The notes: generated by a model not told the origin, from the sequence alone. A stretch of 64,000 nt of DNA from Torreya grandis (GCA_037957365.1 JARHVA010008428.1:1-64000), one strand, 5' to 3'. Shown: positions 10,414 through 21,973, counted from the first letter of the stretch. Numbers and translations: made by a program.

Positions 10414-13397
10414 TGTTGGAGAGTTGTCAGTGATTTCATATAAGTGTCCAATTGAGTGAATTAATTTCATTGATAGTCTAAAGTGATAATGACAAATTAT
10501 GCAATGTGTTTATCCTAGTATGGTTGAAGTAGGCTTGGTTGATCTTTAGAATTTAAGTTTTAGAGTTGATCAGGGATAAATCTAAAGTATTGACATTGTG
10601 CAGGAGGTCCTATCATATGTCAAGGATGCATTGAGTGAATATTTGTGTAAATGGAATTAATCTAGTAGTCCATAGTTTTCATCTAACATTTTGGGTCCCA
10701 TGATAGAAAATCTAATTAGGCAGTTTGATGATGTCATATTTGCCATGTGTGGATGAGGTAAGGGGAGTTGGTCCTATGGTTGTGATCATATTAGTTCCAA
10801 ATTGATATGTTCTAAGTATAAATTCATGTAATGAAGTGCATCCAAAGATATGTGTGTGAAAATTTGGGCTCCTAGGCATTTTGATAATGTTTTCTATGTT
10901 CAAAGAAAGATGAGTAAGCAATTTGGTGACATCATATCTTGTATGTATGAAATTTATAGGAGCATCTTGATATATCTATGAATTCCCATATGAGATAAGA
11001 TATTATTATCTAAATATAATTTCTTGTGACTAATTGTATAAAAATATATGCAAGTGCAAAGTTGGGCTCTTAGGTAGATTGACATTGTTTTCCCATACTT
11101 AGTCAAATTTGCATGTAGCAAGAAAAGCTGAGTAGATATTTTGATGTAGTCATATTTTTCACTTGTGGTAGTTAGAAAAAAAATTATCATATGGTTTGGT
11201 TTAGTTTTTTTCCTATTTACTATTCATTATGTTTTAGGTCATGTGATAAAGTACATCAAAAGATATGCATGTGTAAATTTGTCTTTTCAAACAGTTCTTG
11301 ACATAGTTGGCTCTGTGGTAGAAAAATATGAGTGAGAAGATTAATTGAGTTATATATCACATGTACAAAGGTTTAAATATTATTTTTACACATGGTTGGA
11401 CTCCCTTATGAAATAATATCATATGGGTTAAATTTAAGAACATGCATTTGACCACAATAAAAGATATATTTGTCGAAAGTTGGCCTTCCATGTATATTGT
11501 AGTAGTTCCTTTACTTAATAAATTTTTAACAAGGTAAAGTTTGAGAAAATATAAAAGAGATATACAGAGCAAATTTTATCCAATATGTCAAGAATTATAT
11601 AGATGATAAGACGTGTTCAAGGTTTAATGATGAGAAAAGGTAAAGGATAAGGACCTAATGGTTCGCATTTAATCATGCAATTTAGATTGATGGTGTGAGT
11701 GGAGTCAAAGTGGTCAAACTATTTAAATTTTAATAGAATTAAAGACTAAGATCATTAAAATAATATTTATGGTACATTATTTATATAATTATTGAGGACA
11801 TGGGATGATATCATGGTGTTCAAGGTTTAACTATGACTATTGGCATTTGAATTCTATAAAGGAAAAAAACCATTGTTCTATATTTTGGCTATGATTTTTG
11901 ATCCATAATAAATTTGATGGTGCTATAAAAAAATTATAGATGACTCCATGTTGCATATAGTGAACCTATTTAGATGGTATGGTTTTTTGTATAGTCAAAG
12001 ATATTATGCTCTAAAGTTGACTGTCTATTTGACCATATACTGTAAATGATCCAAGAAGGTTGTTTGAATTTTTTTTATTATTGTTTAGATGTCTCATGAT
12101 GAATTAGCTATTTTAAAGTGTCATAGACTCCTTTTGGATGATCTATGTGGTATTTTAATTCTTTAACAATTAATATTTAGTATGAAGAAAGCTTAATAAG
12201 TTGATTGTGTATTTGTTCATGGTGTCCTTATAAACAAGGCTATTGTTTAAGTTGATTAAGCTTACACAAAAGAGTTTAATGATGACTTTAATAATTTGAG
12301 AATTTCAAAGGGGTCATGTAGAGTTGACCTATGTAATTTTAAAGTGGTCCTATGTTCCTTTTTTTCTTGGTGAAGTGATAAATGGGTGAATAGGTCTCCA
12401 TGAGACCTATAAGATCTATAAGGGCCTAATTGAAAGGTGTAGCCACTTAAGAGTGACCCATAAATGCTATGGCCAACATATGAAGATTTGAGATGCATCT
12501 TCCTATGATATATGCCTTAAGGGTTAAGGTATGCTTAATGTTTGACTGAGATGTTGATAATCATGAAGGATCTATAAATAGTGAAACCAAATGAGATGGT
12601 TTCTAGACTTATGCAAGGATAGTTGGCATAGAGTGAGCATGAAAGTGAAGAATAGAGGGTAGGTAGTGTGCATGTTGGATGACTTGATGGGAAGAATAGT
12701 TTGTTAATTGTGTGTATGAGCTTTAGGTCATATTTCTAATGTCATAATAGTGCTTTTATAGTTTGAGGATATGTGAAGAGGTATGAATGTGCATATGAGG
12801 ACAATTTGAGTGAATAAGGAGAGGGATTATGGCATGCCTATGTGAGAGGATTGTATGAGATAGAGAGGGAGTTTTTGTAGAGGTTATAAAATTAGAGATC
12901 CATCAGTAAGTGTTGAATACATCAATTTTAAGGTGGGGGTTTAATTTTTAGGATGGTCTAAAGGACTTGATATCCTTTAGGGGTAGTTATTCCTTATGAA
13001 AAAGGTGTTTCACTAAAGGCCTAAGGTCATAAGGACTTGACAAGAACGTGGTTAGAAGGACTTGATCATCCTAGGGGTAGGTTCTACTTGTGAAATTTAT
13101 GTTTCACTAAATCTTATTCAAAAATACTTGATCAGTCTCTAGTTTGTAATCTCTTATAAGACAATTAGTCCATCTATTTTAGGCTCGAGAGTGGGTTTTA
13201 TTCCCCATGCGAGTTTCCCAAAGGAACTATGTGTTGTGTGTTTGATCTTGTGTATGTATTGAATGATTAATCTCTCTTGTTAATTTTTCTTGATCAATTT
13301 GATATATGTTATTTGTTTAATATTTTTAAGGGATTAGAATTTAAATTGAAATATCTGGGCTCGCTGATCCCCCCTCTCAATGATTATACCTATAATA
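10414..13397 (+). repeat. 3' LTR of element E
   Basis: 2984 bp, beginning TGTTGGAGAG, collinear with 70-3051 and of almost equal length. It ends CCTATAATA before AAAGT, the right target duplication. Divergence from the 5' LTR is considerable, including small indels. Short minus-strand frames here are chance. Confidence 0.9.
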
Positions 13398-13402
13398 AAA
13401 GT

Positions 13403-13501
13403 GTCTAGTGCCTAAAATTCATATAGTTTGTAAAATAAACATATCCTACAGTTTGGTATAATTTATTTAATGTGATATATTTATAAAAAGGATTGGTATA
13501 T
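13403..13501. other. Spacer between elements E and C
   Basis: About 100 bp of AT-rich sequence with no recognisable feature. Confidence 0.5.
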
Positions 13502-14642
13502 TTTTATCATATAAAATGTCACTTGAGTGCAATGAGTGTCACTTGAGACCACCCATCCCTAGCTTAGTGTTATACCTATCTTAGGGCCACTTTAGATCCT
13601 TATATATCTTTTATGTAGTCATTACACATATCTAGACATACCAAAATCAATTAAATACCTTCCCTTAGGTATCTATGCCATTAGTGCCTCAGGTTATGCC
13701 ACCTGGACACTAGCACGGTTCTTTGGACACTAGCACACCATGCTAATGACAAAGTTATAACACTAGTATCCCTTGCCTAATTTAAACCCAAATGAATATG
13801 TTTTCAATCATTAAAAAACATATAGTCAGTCTAGACCTATTTCATACTCTATACAATCATCAAATCAATATATACATTATTTTTATCCCTTTATCCACTA
13901 GATGGTAATTAGACAAAAAATACATAAATAAGCTTAGAACCAGTTGTGAAAAATCAAGGTTATTGATCTCTATTCTACCCTGATTTTACATAAAATAATC
14001 TAAAACCATCCAAAGATTAGAATTAATAGATTGGGAGAAATAAATTAGGATTTATCCCCTCTTAAGGTATTGGCATATAAGTAGCTCTCAACATATCAGG
14101 TTATTGAGGATGTATAAAATACCTAGTAAAAATCACACTTTTTTAGTTGTGCCACTTAAATAACCTAACAACATGGAGATCTAGGGTTTGATGATAAATT
14201 AATCCAAAATAAGTCAGAGATAGTGAAGAAATTTTTATCCACACATGAATGGGCTTATCAAACTCAGACATCACTTCTCACAAAATTTCACATTAATTCC
14301 TTCACAAAGACACTAACACTAAAATTAGGACATGAGTGTGGTGTGTTATTGTCCAAGGTACTATGTTACTATTCAAGAGGGTTTCTAACACTTGAATCTT
14401 ATTCATGATGCCCTGATTAGATTTTATGCCAATTTTTAGCCTCCAAATCATTTATCTCAATCCATTTATAGCTAAGTATTTACTTATGTCATTAATTATT
14501 ATTTTTAAAAATATTAGATTAAGTCAATTCTTGCACAAATTAGTGGTTATATTTATTGCATGTTTATACCCTAATATACTATACTTAGAACCTTTAACAA
14601 CCTAAGGTTTACATTCTATAACCCCTTAAAATTTAAATCATT
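13502..14642 (+). repeat. 5' LTR (or solo LTR) of element C, recognisable part
   Basis: The phrase ACTTGAGTGCAATG at 13521 and the passage around 13680-13740 (cTTAGTGCC and three CACTAGCAC-like words) match 50823 and 50980-51030. The similarity continues to about 14642. The start is decayed, so the TGTAGT of the right copy is not preserved. Beyond 14642 the two copies can no longer be aligned by eye. Confidence 0.78.
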
Positions 14643-14957
14643 TATGAACCTGACTTATTTTGAATAGTGAAAAAAAAAAAATTCTAACCCTAGGGTTTAT
14701 GTTTCCATCCTTATAACACCCACATTAAAATTTCACATCACTATATTTTTTTAGTTGTATTTCATATAATAATGATAATAATGAGAGATGAGGTTTATCA
14801 TTTTTTGATGCAAAGTTATTTAGCTTCTTTTGCATGCTTATTTCCTTTCATTTGGAATGAATTCAAAGATGACATAAACACATATGTACATGATGCTTTA
14901 AATCAGTTCAAATATATGTCATATTTCATTATTTATCTACCATGTTATCTTTCTCTT
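14643..14957 (+). other. Unassigned remnant of element C before the insertion of B
   Basis: Could be the LTR end plus leader of C. A convincing primer binding site is not visible. The last five bases (CTCTT, 14953-14957) are the left target duplication of B. Confidence 0.45.
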
Positions 14958-16361
14958 TATTTCTCTTAATTTTTTCTCATTTCTTAATTTGGAAGCAAGT
15001 AAGAAACTAGTAAAAGGGGTGTGTAAAGGAATACCTGATACAAGTGCACATGTGATCTAGGTGATGATGGGAACTCCTCTTTGGCTTGGAAGGAATAAAA
15101 TGTATATAAGAAAGACATTAGAAAAAGGGTTTTTGACAATATAGTTGAGTGGATTGCCTAGTGTGAGCTAGATCCAAAAAGTGTATGCTTGCTAGGAGGC
15201 TATCAATCCACTATTGATAATAATTAAGTTGATATAAATGAAAATAAAGAATAATTGAATTCAATAACATGAAATTAAATGTACGTAGGAAGAAGAAAAT
15301 AAAATGCTTATTCAAAGAAAATAATTAAATATAGAAAAACCTAGTTAATACTCATGCTAAGATAGCTAGGGTTAGGTTTAAAAAATTAGGGAAGGCTCTG
15401 TGAATAGGCAAGAACAAAAAAATAGGGTTTAGTTGGTGTTAAAGGGATGAAAATAACTTTTTATTTTCTACCATAGTGATCATCAATAACTAGGTGAACC
15501 ATCAGTGATTGGGATGACCATCAGTTGTTGGGTAATCATCAATGGTTGATGTGACCATTTATAGTTAGGCTAACCATCAATAGTTGCCTATGTGTTTTTG
15601 GAAATGATCAAAAAAGGAATTACATACTAGATAAATGGTTAGATAGGGATTTAAATATGAGTCTGATCAGATATGGGAAGTTGGGAGATAAGTCTGATTA
15701 GGTCAGGAGGGTAATAAATGAAATAAAATAAATAAATAAATAAATACAAATTTACCTATAACTTAATAGATTATTGATGGTGGAAGGTTAGAGAAATTTG
15801 GCTAGAGTGATAGTACTTTGGCCTCAAAAGCAACTCAAATAGAGGTTCAGATCTTCATTGTTATGGCTTGATTGCTAAAGGAAGGCTAGAGACCTATGTG
15901 CAAGAATATTTTATAACTTGGACATGGATCCTTATTCACCTCCTACTCTTCTCCTTTTATGAGATGAAGTTTTTAATTAGATGGGAGGAATTTTCTAGCT
16001 AGATAGGAGGATAAAGTAGTTATTTATGATGCTTTGTAGTTGGTTGGCATCACATAAAGTGAAAATACTAATTTATGCCATGCTTATCTTATACATAGCT
16101 CATACTAATTTTTAAGAAGGTTGAGGACCTAACCATTGATGGTCAGGCTAACAATCAACAGTTAGGATGATCATCAATAGTCAATTATCTAGTGGAAAAT
16201 GGGTGAAAATAAGTTAAAAGGAGGGGGCTAAAGGGTTATGTTATTAAGTTAGTAAATAGGCGAGTTTAATTAGCTAAGTAGCTAACTAGACTCAAGGTTA
16301 GATAGGGGTCTAAGGTGTTTCAACATCTAGAATTGTTGTATGTAGTTTTTTAGTGTCTACA
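14958..16361 (-). repeat. 3' LTR of element B
   Basis: Collinear with 37308-38700. On the minus strand it starts TGTAGACACTAAAAAAC, with a TATA-like CGCCTATTTA at 16267-16258 that matches CGCCTATTTA in the LTR of A. Dyad clusters occur at 16133-16180 (three units, 19-bp steps) and at about 15478-15605 (six units). The AGCCAAAGAGGAG word near 15075-15090 is shared with A. The far end is decayed (TATTTCTC where the other LTR has TGTTTCTC). Confidence 0.92.
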
Positions 16362-18250
16362 TTTGGTCCCTTTATGTTAAGTGATTTTTAATAAGCTATA
16401 GAACAAAAATGTATTTATTGGTTTATGTTATGATTTCCGTGAGTATGGGAGTAGGTTTTCCAACTAAAATTGGGAGTCAATGAGGTGAAACCAAAATTAG
16501 GTCAAGGTTTGACAAGGCATAGATGGTGACTCATGAGGTGGATGACAAAAAGGGTTGGGCATTTAAATCACAAAGATGCACACAAAATGGGACTTAGTAT
16601 GATATTCAATATATCACAAAGACTAAAGTTTCAAATCTTGGTAAAAATAAGGTAAATTCTAAAGGGACATATGATAGGGGTAACCAGTCCACAACATTGG
16701 TCATAACTGATTAGGTTATACCATGAATCCATCTAAATAGGGTCAATGTTTTTCATAGGTATGTAAGGTAGGAAGTGATTCCTTAAAAAACACAAATGGC
16801 CAAGTCTTGAATGAGGTGGTATAAATGTGAAAAAGTTTAACATGGCAAGGTTGGTCAGTGTAGTCAAAATGGCCAAGCAAGGTCATCATAAAAAAATGCA
16901 AATAGTTTGGGTCAAAAATGGCCAACATTGAGGTAGGCATGGTCAAATGGGTGGTTGGATAAGGGTAAAATACAAAATTTTAAGCTCTGGTGGGGTGGAT
17001 ATTAGGTGATCTCTAAAATTGATTCCCAAGTGAGGTACTTAAAATTTCAAAAATGTGGAGGACTAGGTGGGGTACTTAGAGTGTACCCAAGAGATGATAT
17101 GTAGACTCATAGTTTAGGCATGTGATGATGTTTATTGATGGATGTGATGTTGATGATCATGGGTGATTTTATTATGTTATATGATGATGTGATGAGGGAA
17201 TTGAAACATGATTGTGATGAGATGTTTGATGTTATGATCAATATTTTAATGTGTATAGTTTAGGTGATGTTTGGGTTTATATATAGTGGATGATGTGTTT
17301 GTTCATAGATATGATCATGGAGTTGTGATTGATGGTTTTGATAATGGTTTGTTTGATTGTGTTTGTTTATATGATGATGTGTTTCATAGATAGGATTTTT
17401 ATATGATGATGTGGTTCATAGATAGGAGTATGGATATGTGATAGATGATTTAGTCATGGTTGTTTAGGATGTGATGTGCTGATGTTTTGAATTGTTGTTA
17501 TGTTGATGGGAAGTAGCGATATGACATGGTCTATTATGTTTATGGATATGATGTGGTTTATGATGTTTATGCTATGATAAATGATTATTTATCTGATGAT
17601 AATGATGTGTTTTATGATGTTTATGCTATGATAAATGATTATTGATTTGATGATAATGATGTGATTCTTGATATTTTATGGTTTTGATGTTTTGTTCATG
17701 GATAAGATATGTTTATAGACATATTTAATAATGTTATGATGTATATGGATTATTTCATTGATGAGAATGATTTTTTGAGTGTTTTGATATGATATGTGAT
17801 ATGGGGATATAATGAAATAACATAAAGTAGGTTTTGATAATATACTAAATGTGGAAAATAGAGAATAATCATGAGACATATGTCTACATGAAATAATGAA
17901 TAGAGGGTAAGTAAAAAGTCATGATATGTTCATTGGTAAGGGCCTTAAAAAACTGAATTTGGATTTAATTAATGAAAATAATCCTTTCAAATGCCTCACA
18001 TGAGTATGCATTGATTGAAAAAGAAGGTATCTTGATCACCTTGTGTCAAGTAAGATCATAGTCCCTTAATTTTATAGAGGGTATGAAGGGAAAGTAAGTG
18101 ATAGGTATATGGTTGAATGGTAAATGGGTGTTATGATAACCTGATATGGGTTAGATTTACTCTTCTATATGTGACCAAAGAATCATAATATACAATTCCA
18201 TGTCTTAACATAATGTGTAGACTGATCGATATGAGAAGTCTAATACTACC
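16362..18250 (-). other. 3' untranslated region of element B, part next to the 3' LTR, with polypurine tract
   Basis: The polypurine tract on the minus strand is CATAAAGGGACCAAA (16376-16362), abutting TGTAGACAC. Between 17100 and 17760 the sequence is a degenerate TGATG/TTATG-rich tract containing local tandem duplications (about 33 bp near 17370-17430; about 57 bp near 17565-17665). Tat-type elements commonly carry hypervariable tandem repeats here. The last five bases (CTACC, 18246-18250) are the left target duplication of element A. Confidence 0.75.
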
Positions 18251-19408
18251 TGTAGACACTGAAATCGTGTCGACTCCCCTGGTCACTCCCCGTCTTATTC
18301 TTCTTCGCCTATTTAACCCTTGACGATCACTTGTTCTACCAACCTTGACCCTGGCAGCATGTAACAATGAGCAGAGAACTAAAAGCTAGACTCTATCCTC
18401 ATTGTGCATCTGCCGATGACGGTCTTTACCTGGCCGATGTCGCCGATGTCGGTCACTTATCGGCCGACGTCGGCAATCCTGTCGACGTCGGTCACCATCC
18501 CGTTATCCGTTATCAGTTACCATTCGGTTCCCAATCGGTTTTTCAAAACGGTTATCGAACCGTCTCTCAAAACCGTCCCAGGGCCTTCATTCAATCTCCC
18601 CTCCCTGATCAATCAAAACATACTCGCTTTTCCGACATCTACAGGCTCTCTAGCGTTCGAACTCTAGCATCCATCAACTCCAGCATCCATCAACTCCAGC
18701 GTTCGTTCTTCCAGCACTGCACAAGAACTTCGACTATCGCTTTCATCATGGCATCTGACAGGTAAGTATCTTCTGTGTTTTTTTTCATTTTCTTTCTTAT
18801 TATTTATTCCCTATTTCTACCATCCTGAAGCTTCAAACCCCTAGACTCGACCAAAAACCCCGTCCTGACTCTGTCTAAAATCTTGTCCCGACCCTGTCAA
18901 GACCTTCTGCAACTTTCCCAGACCTCTGTTCAGAACCTACCCCTACCGACACCGGTCACTACCCTGACTGATGACGGCACCTTAACCGACGCCGGCACAT
19001 TCCCAGACCGACGCCGGCACCACAGAGACCGACGCCGGCGACTGTGCAGAACAGTGCTGCATATCAGGTACGCATTTTATTTTCTGTCATTTATTTCTAT
19101 CATTTCATCTTTTTTTATCTACTTTCATCCAATATTACGCTTTTCATCAGTGGGTTGATATCCTTTTAGGGAGTCTTCGTACTTCCGGGATCGGGCATTC
19201 GCCTGACAACCCACCATATCTTTGACTAACATCTTTCCGTGTTTCAGTCTCTTTTTCGCAGGTGTCATTCCTCCACAGCCAAAGAGGAGAATCTTCCAAC
19301 GTCTGATTTCGGTGCGCTCAACTTTATCAGGTACTTCTAGCCTTAACCATTTTCTTTCAGTTTCTTATTTCTTCTTTGAATGTAGAAAGCAATTTTTGCA
19401 TAGAAACA
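18251..19408 (+). repeat. 5' LTR of element A, with promoter, dyads and splice-like signals
   Basis: 1158 bp. TATA-like TATTTAA at 18310-18316. A start-stop ATGTAA at 18359 is followed two bases later by the ATG (18367) of a 132-codon frame. Dyad cluster 1 (CCGAYGNCGG type) starts at 18413, 18443, 18463 and 18482. Cluster 2 starts at 18946, 18968, 18986, 19008 and 19029. Consensus-like splice donor ACAG|GTAAGT at 18761/18762, acceptor TTTTTCGCAG ending at 19261, and a second donor TATCAG|GTACTT near 19331. A 20-bp tandem duplication near 18665-18705 is absent from the 3' LTR. The long frame probably reflects repeat composition rather than a proven protein. Confidence 0.93.
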
Positions 19409-19411
19409 TTC

Positions 19412-19430
19412 TGGCACGCCCGGTGGGACC
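19412..19430 (+). promoter_or_regulatory. Primer binding site of element A
   Basis: TGGCACGCCCGGTGGGACC, three bases after the LTR end. Element B has TGGCATGCCTGATGGGAGC at the same place, four differences. I do not assign the tRNA. Confidence 0.85.
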
Positions 19431-20204
19431 CTAGGTCCTACTTGGGTTCTTTCTTTCTTTCGTTCATTTAGGCATTAGGTTTCTTCCTTTTCGCCTCCTT
19501 TCGTCTCTTCTTAAACGACATCATAAGCAGAACTAAAACGAACATTTCTTTCTTGCACTTCTAGACTAGCTAAACTCATATTCTTCAACTCTTTCTCCAT
19601 TCGTCTTCATACGAACAAACATTTTGACTTGGACATTAAAACACACTGCATTCATTTCTGTTTGCCTGCATCTTTTAGACCACACATAGTAATTAAACCG
19701 CATATTGAATTAATCTAGATCACTTCATGTTACACGACCAAACCACCTGCACAAAACAAACATTTTAACTTACCTGAGACAAGGCCCGACTGGGATTTCA
19801 TCCCCCAGCGGATACCTTACCCATCCCGGTGACCCTACTTGGATTTCATCACCAAGGGGGAAGCCCACTCCGTTCTCTGGCAGAGTATAATCTCTAGGCG
19901 AGGTATATCTTGGCTAAGCGAAACCAGCTAACCACTGGAATCGTGAAGTGAGGGGAGCTTGCTCCTTAGCACCAGGCCACGTACCAGACCCTAACACAGA
20001 CTTCTTGAGCACCATAACAAAACCCGAAACCATCCATAGACTTCTTCTAGGACCCGACTCACAAAGCCAACCTCCCCAAACACACATTCTAAGGCATAAG
20101 CCACTATAATCCTAAAAATTTTACTTCTAGAATTTTAGGATCTGCTTGTGTCTTCATCTTTTTAGTTCTTATCTGCTTGTTTGAGCGTGTAAGGACGTTC
20201 TCTC
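19431..20204 (+). other. Untranslated leader of element A with conserved twin hairpins
   Basis: Non-coding until the gag ATG. The segment 19770-19960 matches the leader of B (minus strand, about 37080-36870). It contains two stem-loops: stem 19790-19794 with 19804-19808, and stem 19838-19842 with 19852-19856, both with loop ATTTCATCM. The 16-mer GTATATCTTGGCTAAG near 19903-19919 is identical in B. Likely roles for such conserved leaders are RNA packaging, dimerisation or translation control; the role here is inference. Confidence 0.8.
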
Positions 20205-21970
20205 TTGCCTTTTATGGTTTTGACACACAGTCAAACCAAGGCCCTTTTTGACCACTCTGGCCGTCAACTACTTTCATCTACCTCATCTCTAACCCGTCCT
20301 ATCATGGAGTTCCACTCGGAGACTGAAAGAACTCCTACAGGACCGACCCTGACCCCGACTCAACTTCCCATCATCCCTGAAGGGGACCAAGATTTCAAAA
20401 AATTCTTGGACCTCAATACCACAGCCCTCCATAACTATCTCGTGAGAAACCCAACACGAGACCTTTCGGGTGACATGGCGATGACATCCACACCATTCGC
20501 CTCCTAACCTTTTTTGACTCAGCCTTTCACCCCAACCGTTAACTCAACCATGGCCAATACGAAAAGTTTGGCCTCTTCGTCTATTTTTAGACCGACCTCC
20601 ATCGGGGTTTCGTTACCCCCTCAATCATCTACAAATCAACCAAGTTCTACATTGTATCAGAACTTGATTGCCTCGACCCCTTTCACTCTTGCACCCACAA
20701 ATGTAGGAGTGCCAACCTATCCCTCTACCAGTGCCCTATTCAACCACCTTTGGCGGTGCTTAGTCAACTTATACCTTCGACCTTCATGACGCAACCACCC
20801 TTAACCTCTACTTCTACCCCTGCGACTAGTCATCCATACGTTGCACCCTTACTGGTACAACCGACTACATCGTATACCTCCTCTAACCTCTTCCAAGCGC
20901 CTTACAACTTAGGGGGCGCTCAACCCGCCAATCCGTCAGCAGATCTTATCAAGATGCTGATGGATAAAATGTCCAGTCTCGAAGCTTCTATCTCCGGTTC
21001 AAATAATATCTCTTCATATAACTAGATTTATAACGAGCCCATTCATCCTTCTGTCCCTATTCGACCATACCCCAACCATTGGGAGCTTCCTAAATTTACT
21101 CGCTTTCAGAGTAAGGAAGACCCACAACAACATCTACGGGCATTTAGACATGCCTGCTATTTTATTGCCCACGATGATGCGTTATTATTATGCACATTTC
21201 CTATGTCTCTTTCTGGCCCTGCCCTTGACTGGTATAGCTCCCTTGCCAGACATTCTATCTTTTCCTTCATTCAACTCGCTCAATTATTCGTTGACCATTT
21301 CTCAATCAATATCACTAAACAAGTCTCGATCACAGACCTTTACTCCATTAGGCAATTTGATGACAAATCAGTAGTTGATTTTGTCGCCCGTTGGAGAGAC
21401 TTGATTAACCAGCTCTCTTTCTCCTTGCCTCAACCCGAGCTCATTGAGCTCTTTTCCCGAGCATGTGTCAGTCACATCTCATCCACCTTGCGGGTTCAAA
21501 CATTTCACACTTTCGATGAGGCCTTCACCATGGCCCGAAAGCTTAAACTCCACGCTATTGAAGAAGATAAGGTCAAATTGTGTAACACTAACACAAGAAC
21601 CAATGACCATTCTTCTTCCAGACCTTCTTCTGCCCACTCTCAATTTAAGGAGTCGGCGAACACTGTCATCTCTAGACCATCATCTTCAACAATAACTAAC
21701 CGACCAACATCTTCAACATTAGACTACATCAATAAACATTTTCAACGTCAATCCATACAGCGTCAATTCACTCCAATTGGAGAGTCATATGCCTCTATCT
21801 TGGATAAACTCATCAAGCAGGGGGTCCTCAATCTCCCTTCAATCCGACCACATCAATTTGACTCCTCAACACCTATCCCTACATGGTACAGGGAGAATCA
21901 CTTTTGTAACTATCACCATGTCAAAGGCCATGATACGGATCACTGTCAAACTTTTAAAAACCTCATCTAG
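20205..21970 (+). pseudogene. gag: Gag of element A (few disruptions)
   Basis: Starts MPFMVLTHSQTKALF at 20205, a Ser/Thr/Pro-rich N-terminus with a TAA at 20505 and one frameshift between about 20740 and 20790. The second frame carries the family signature DLIKMLMDKMSSLEASISGS just before a TAG at 21023, which B also has (DLVKMLMDKM). The retrotransposon gag core follows at 21090-21570 (WELPKFTRFQSKEDP; LSGPALDWYSSL; FVDHFSINI). The first CX2HX4HX4C module is at 21884-21950, then a TAG at 21968. Gag forms the particle and binds RNA. The same frame continues unchanged beyond the TAG, so gag and the next region were one reading frame. Confidence 0.92.
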
Positions 21971-21973
21971 GAC

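Larger units (their letters stand above)
70..13397 (+). mobile_element. Element E: Copia-type LTR retrotransposon with gag but no visible pol
   Basis: Two direct repeats of 2982 and 2984 bp (70-3051, 10414-13397) share start (TGTTRGAG), end (CTATAAYA in decayed form) and overall order. They bracket a primer binding site, a gag frame, and a polypurine tract. Near-identical 5-bp flanks (AAATT/AAAGT) support a single insertion. After removing the nested element T, the internal part is about 4 kb. It holds gag with zinc knuckles plus ~1.6 kb in which I found no integrase, reverse transcriptase or RNase H motif. That matches the known class of gag-only, terminal-repeat non-autonomous elements (TR-GAG), though decay of a former pol cannot be excluded. 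The element carries many stop codons and is certainly inactive. Confidence 0.9.

Noticed and set aside
13502..14642. Independent solo LTR rather than the 5' LTR of C
   Set aside because: Not excluded, but same strand, same family and the B insertion explaining the gap make one element the simpler reading.
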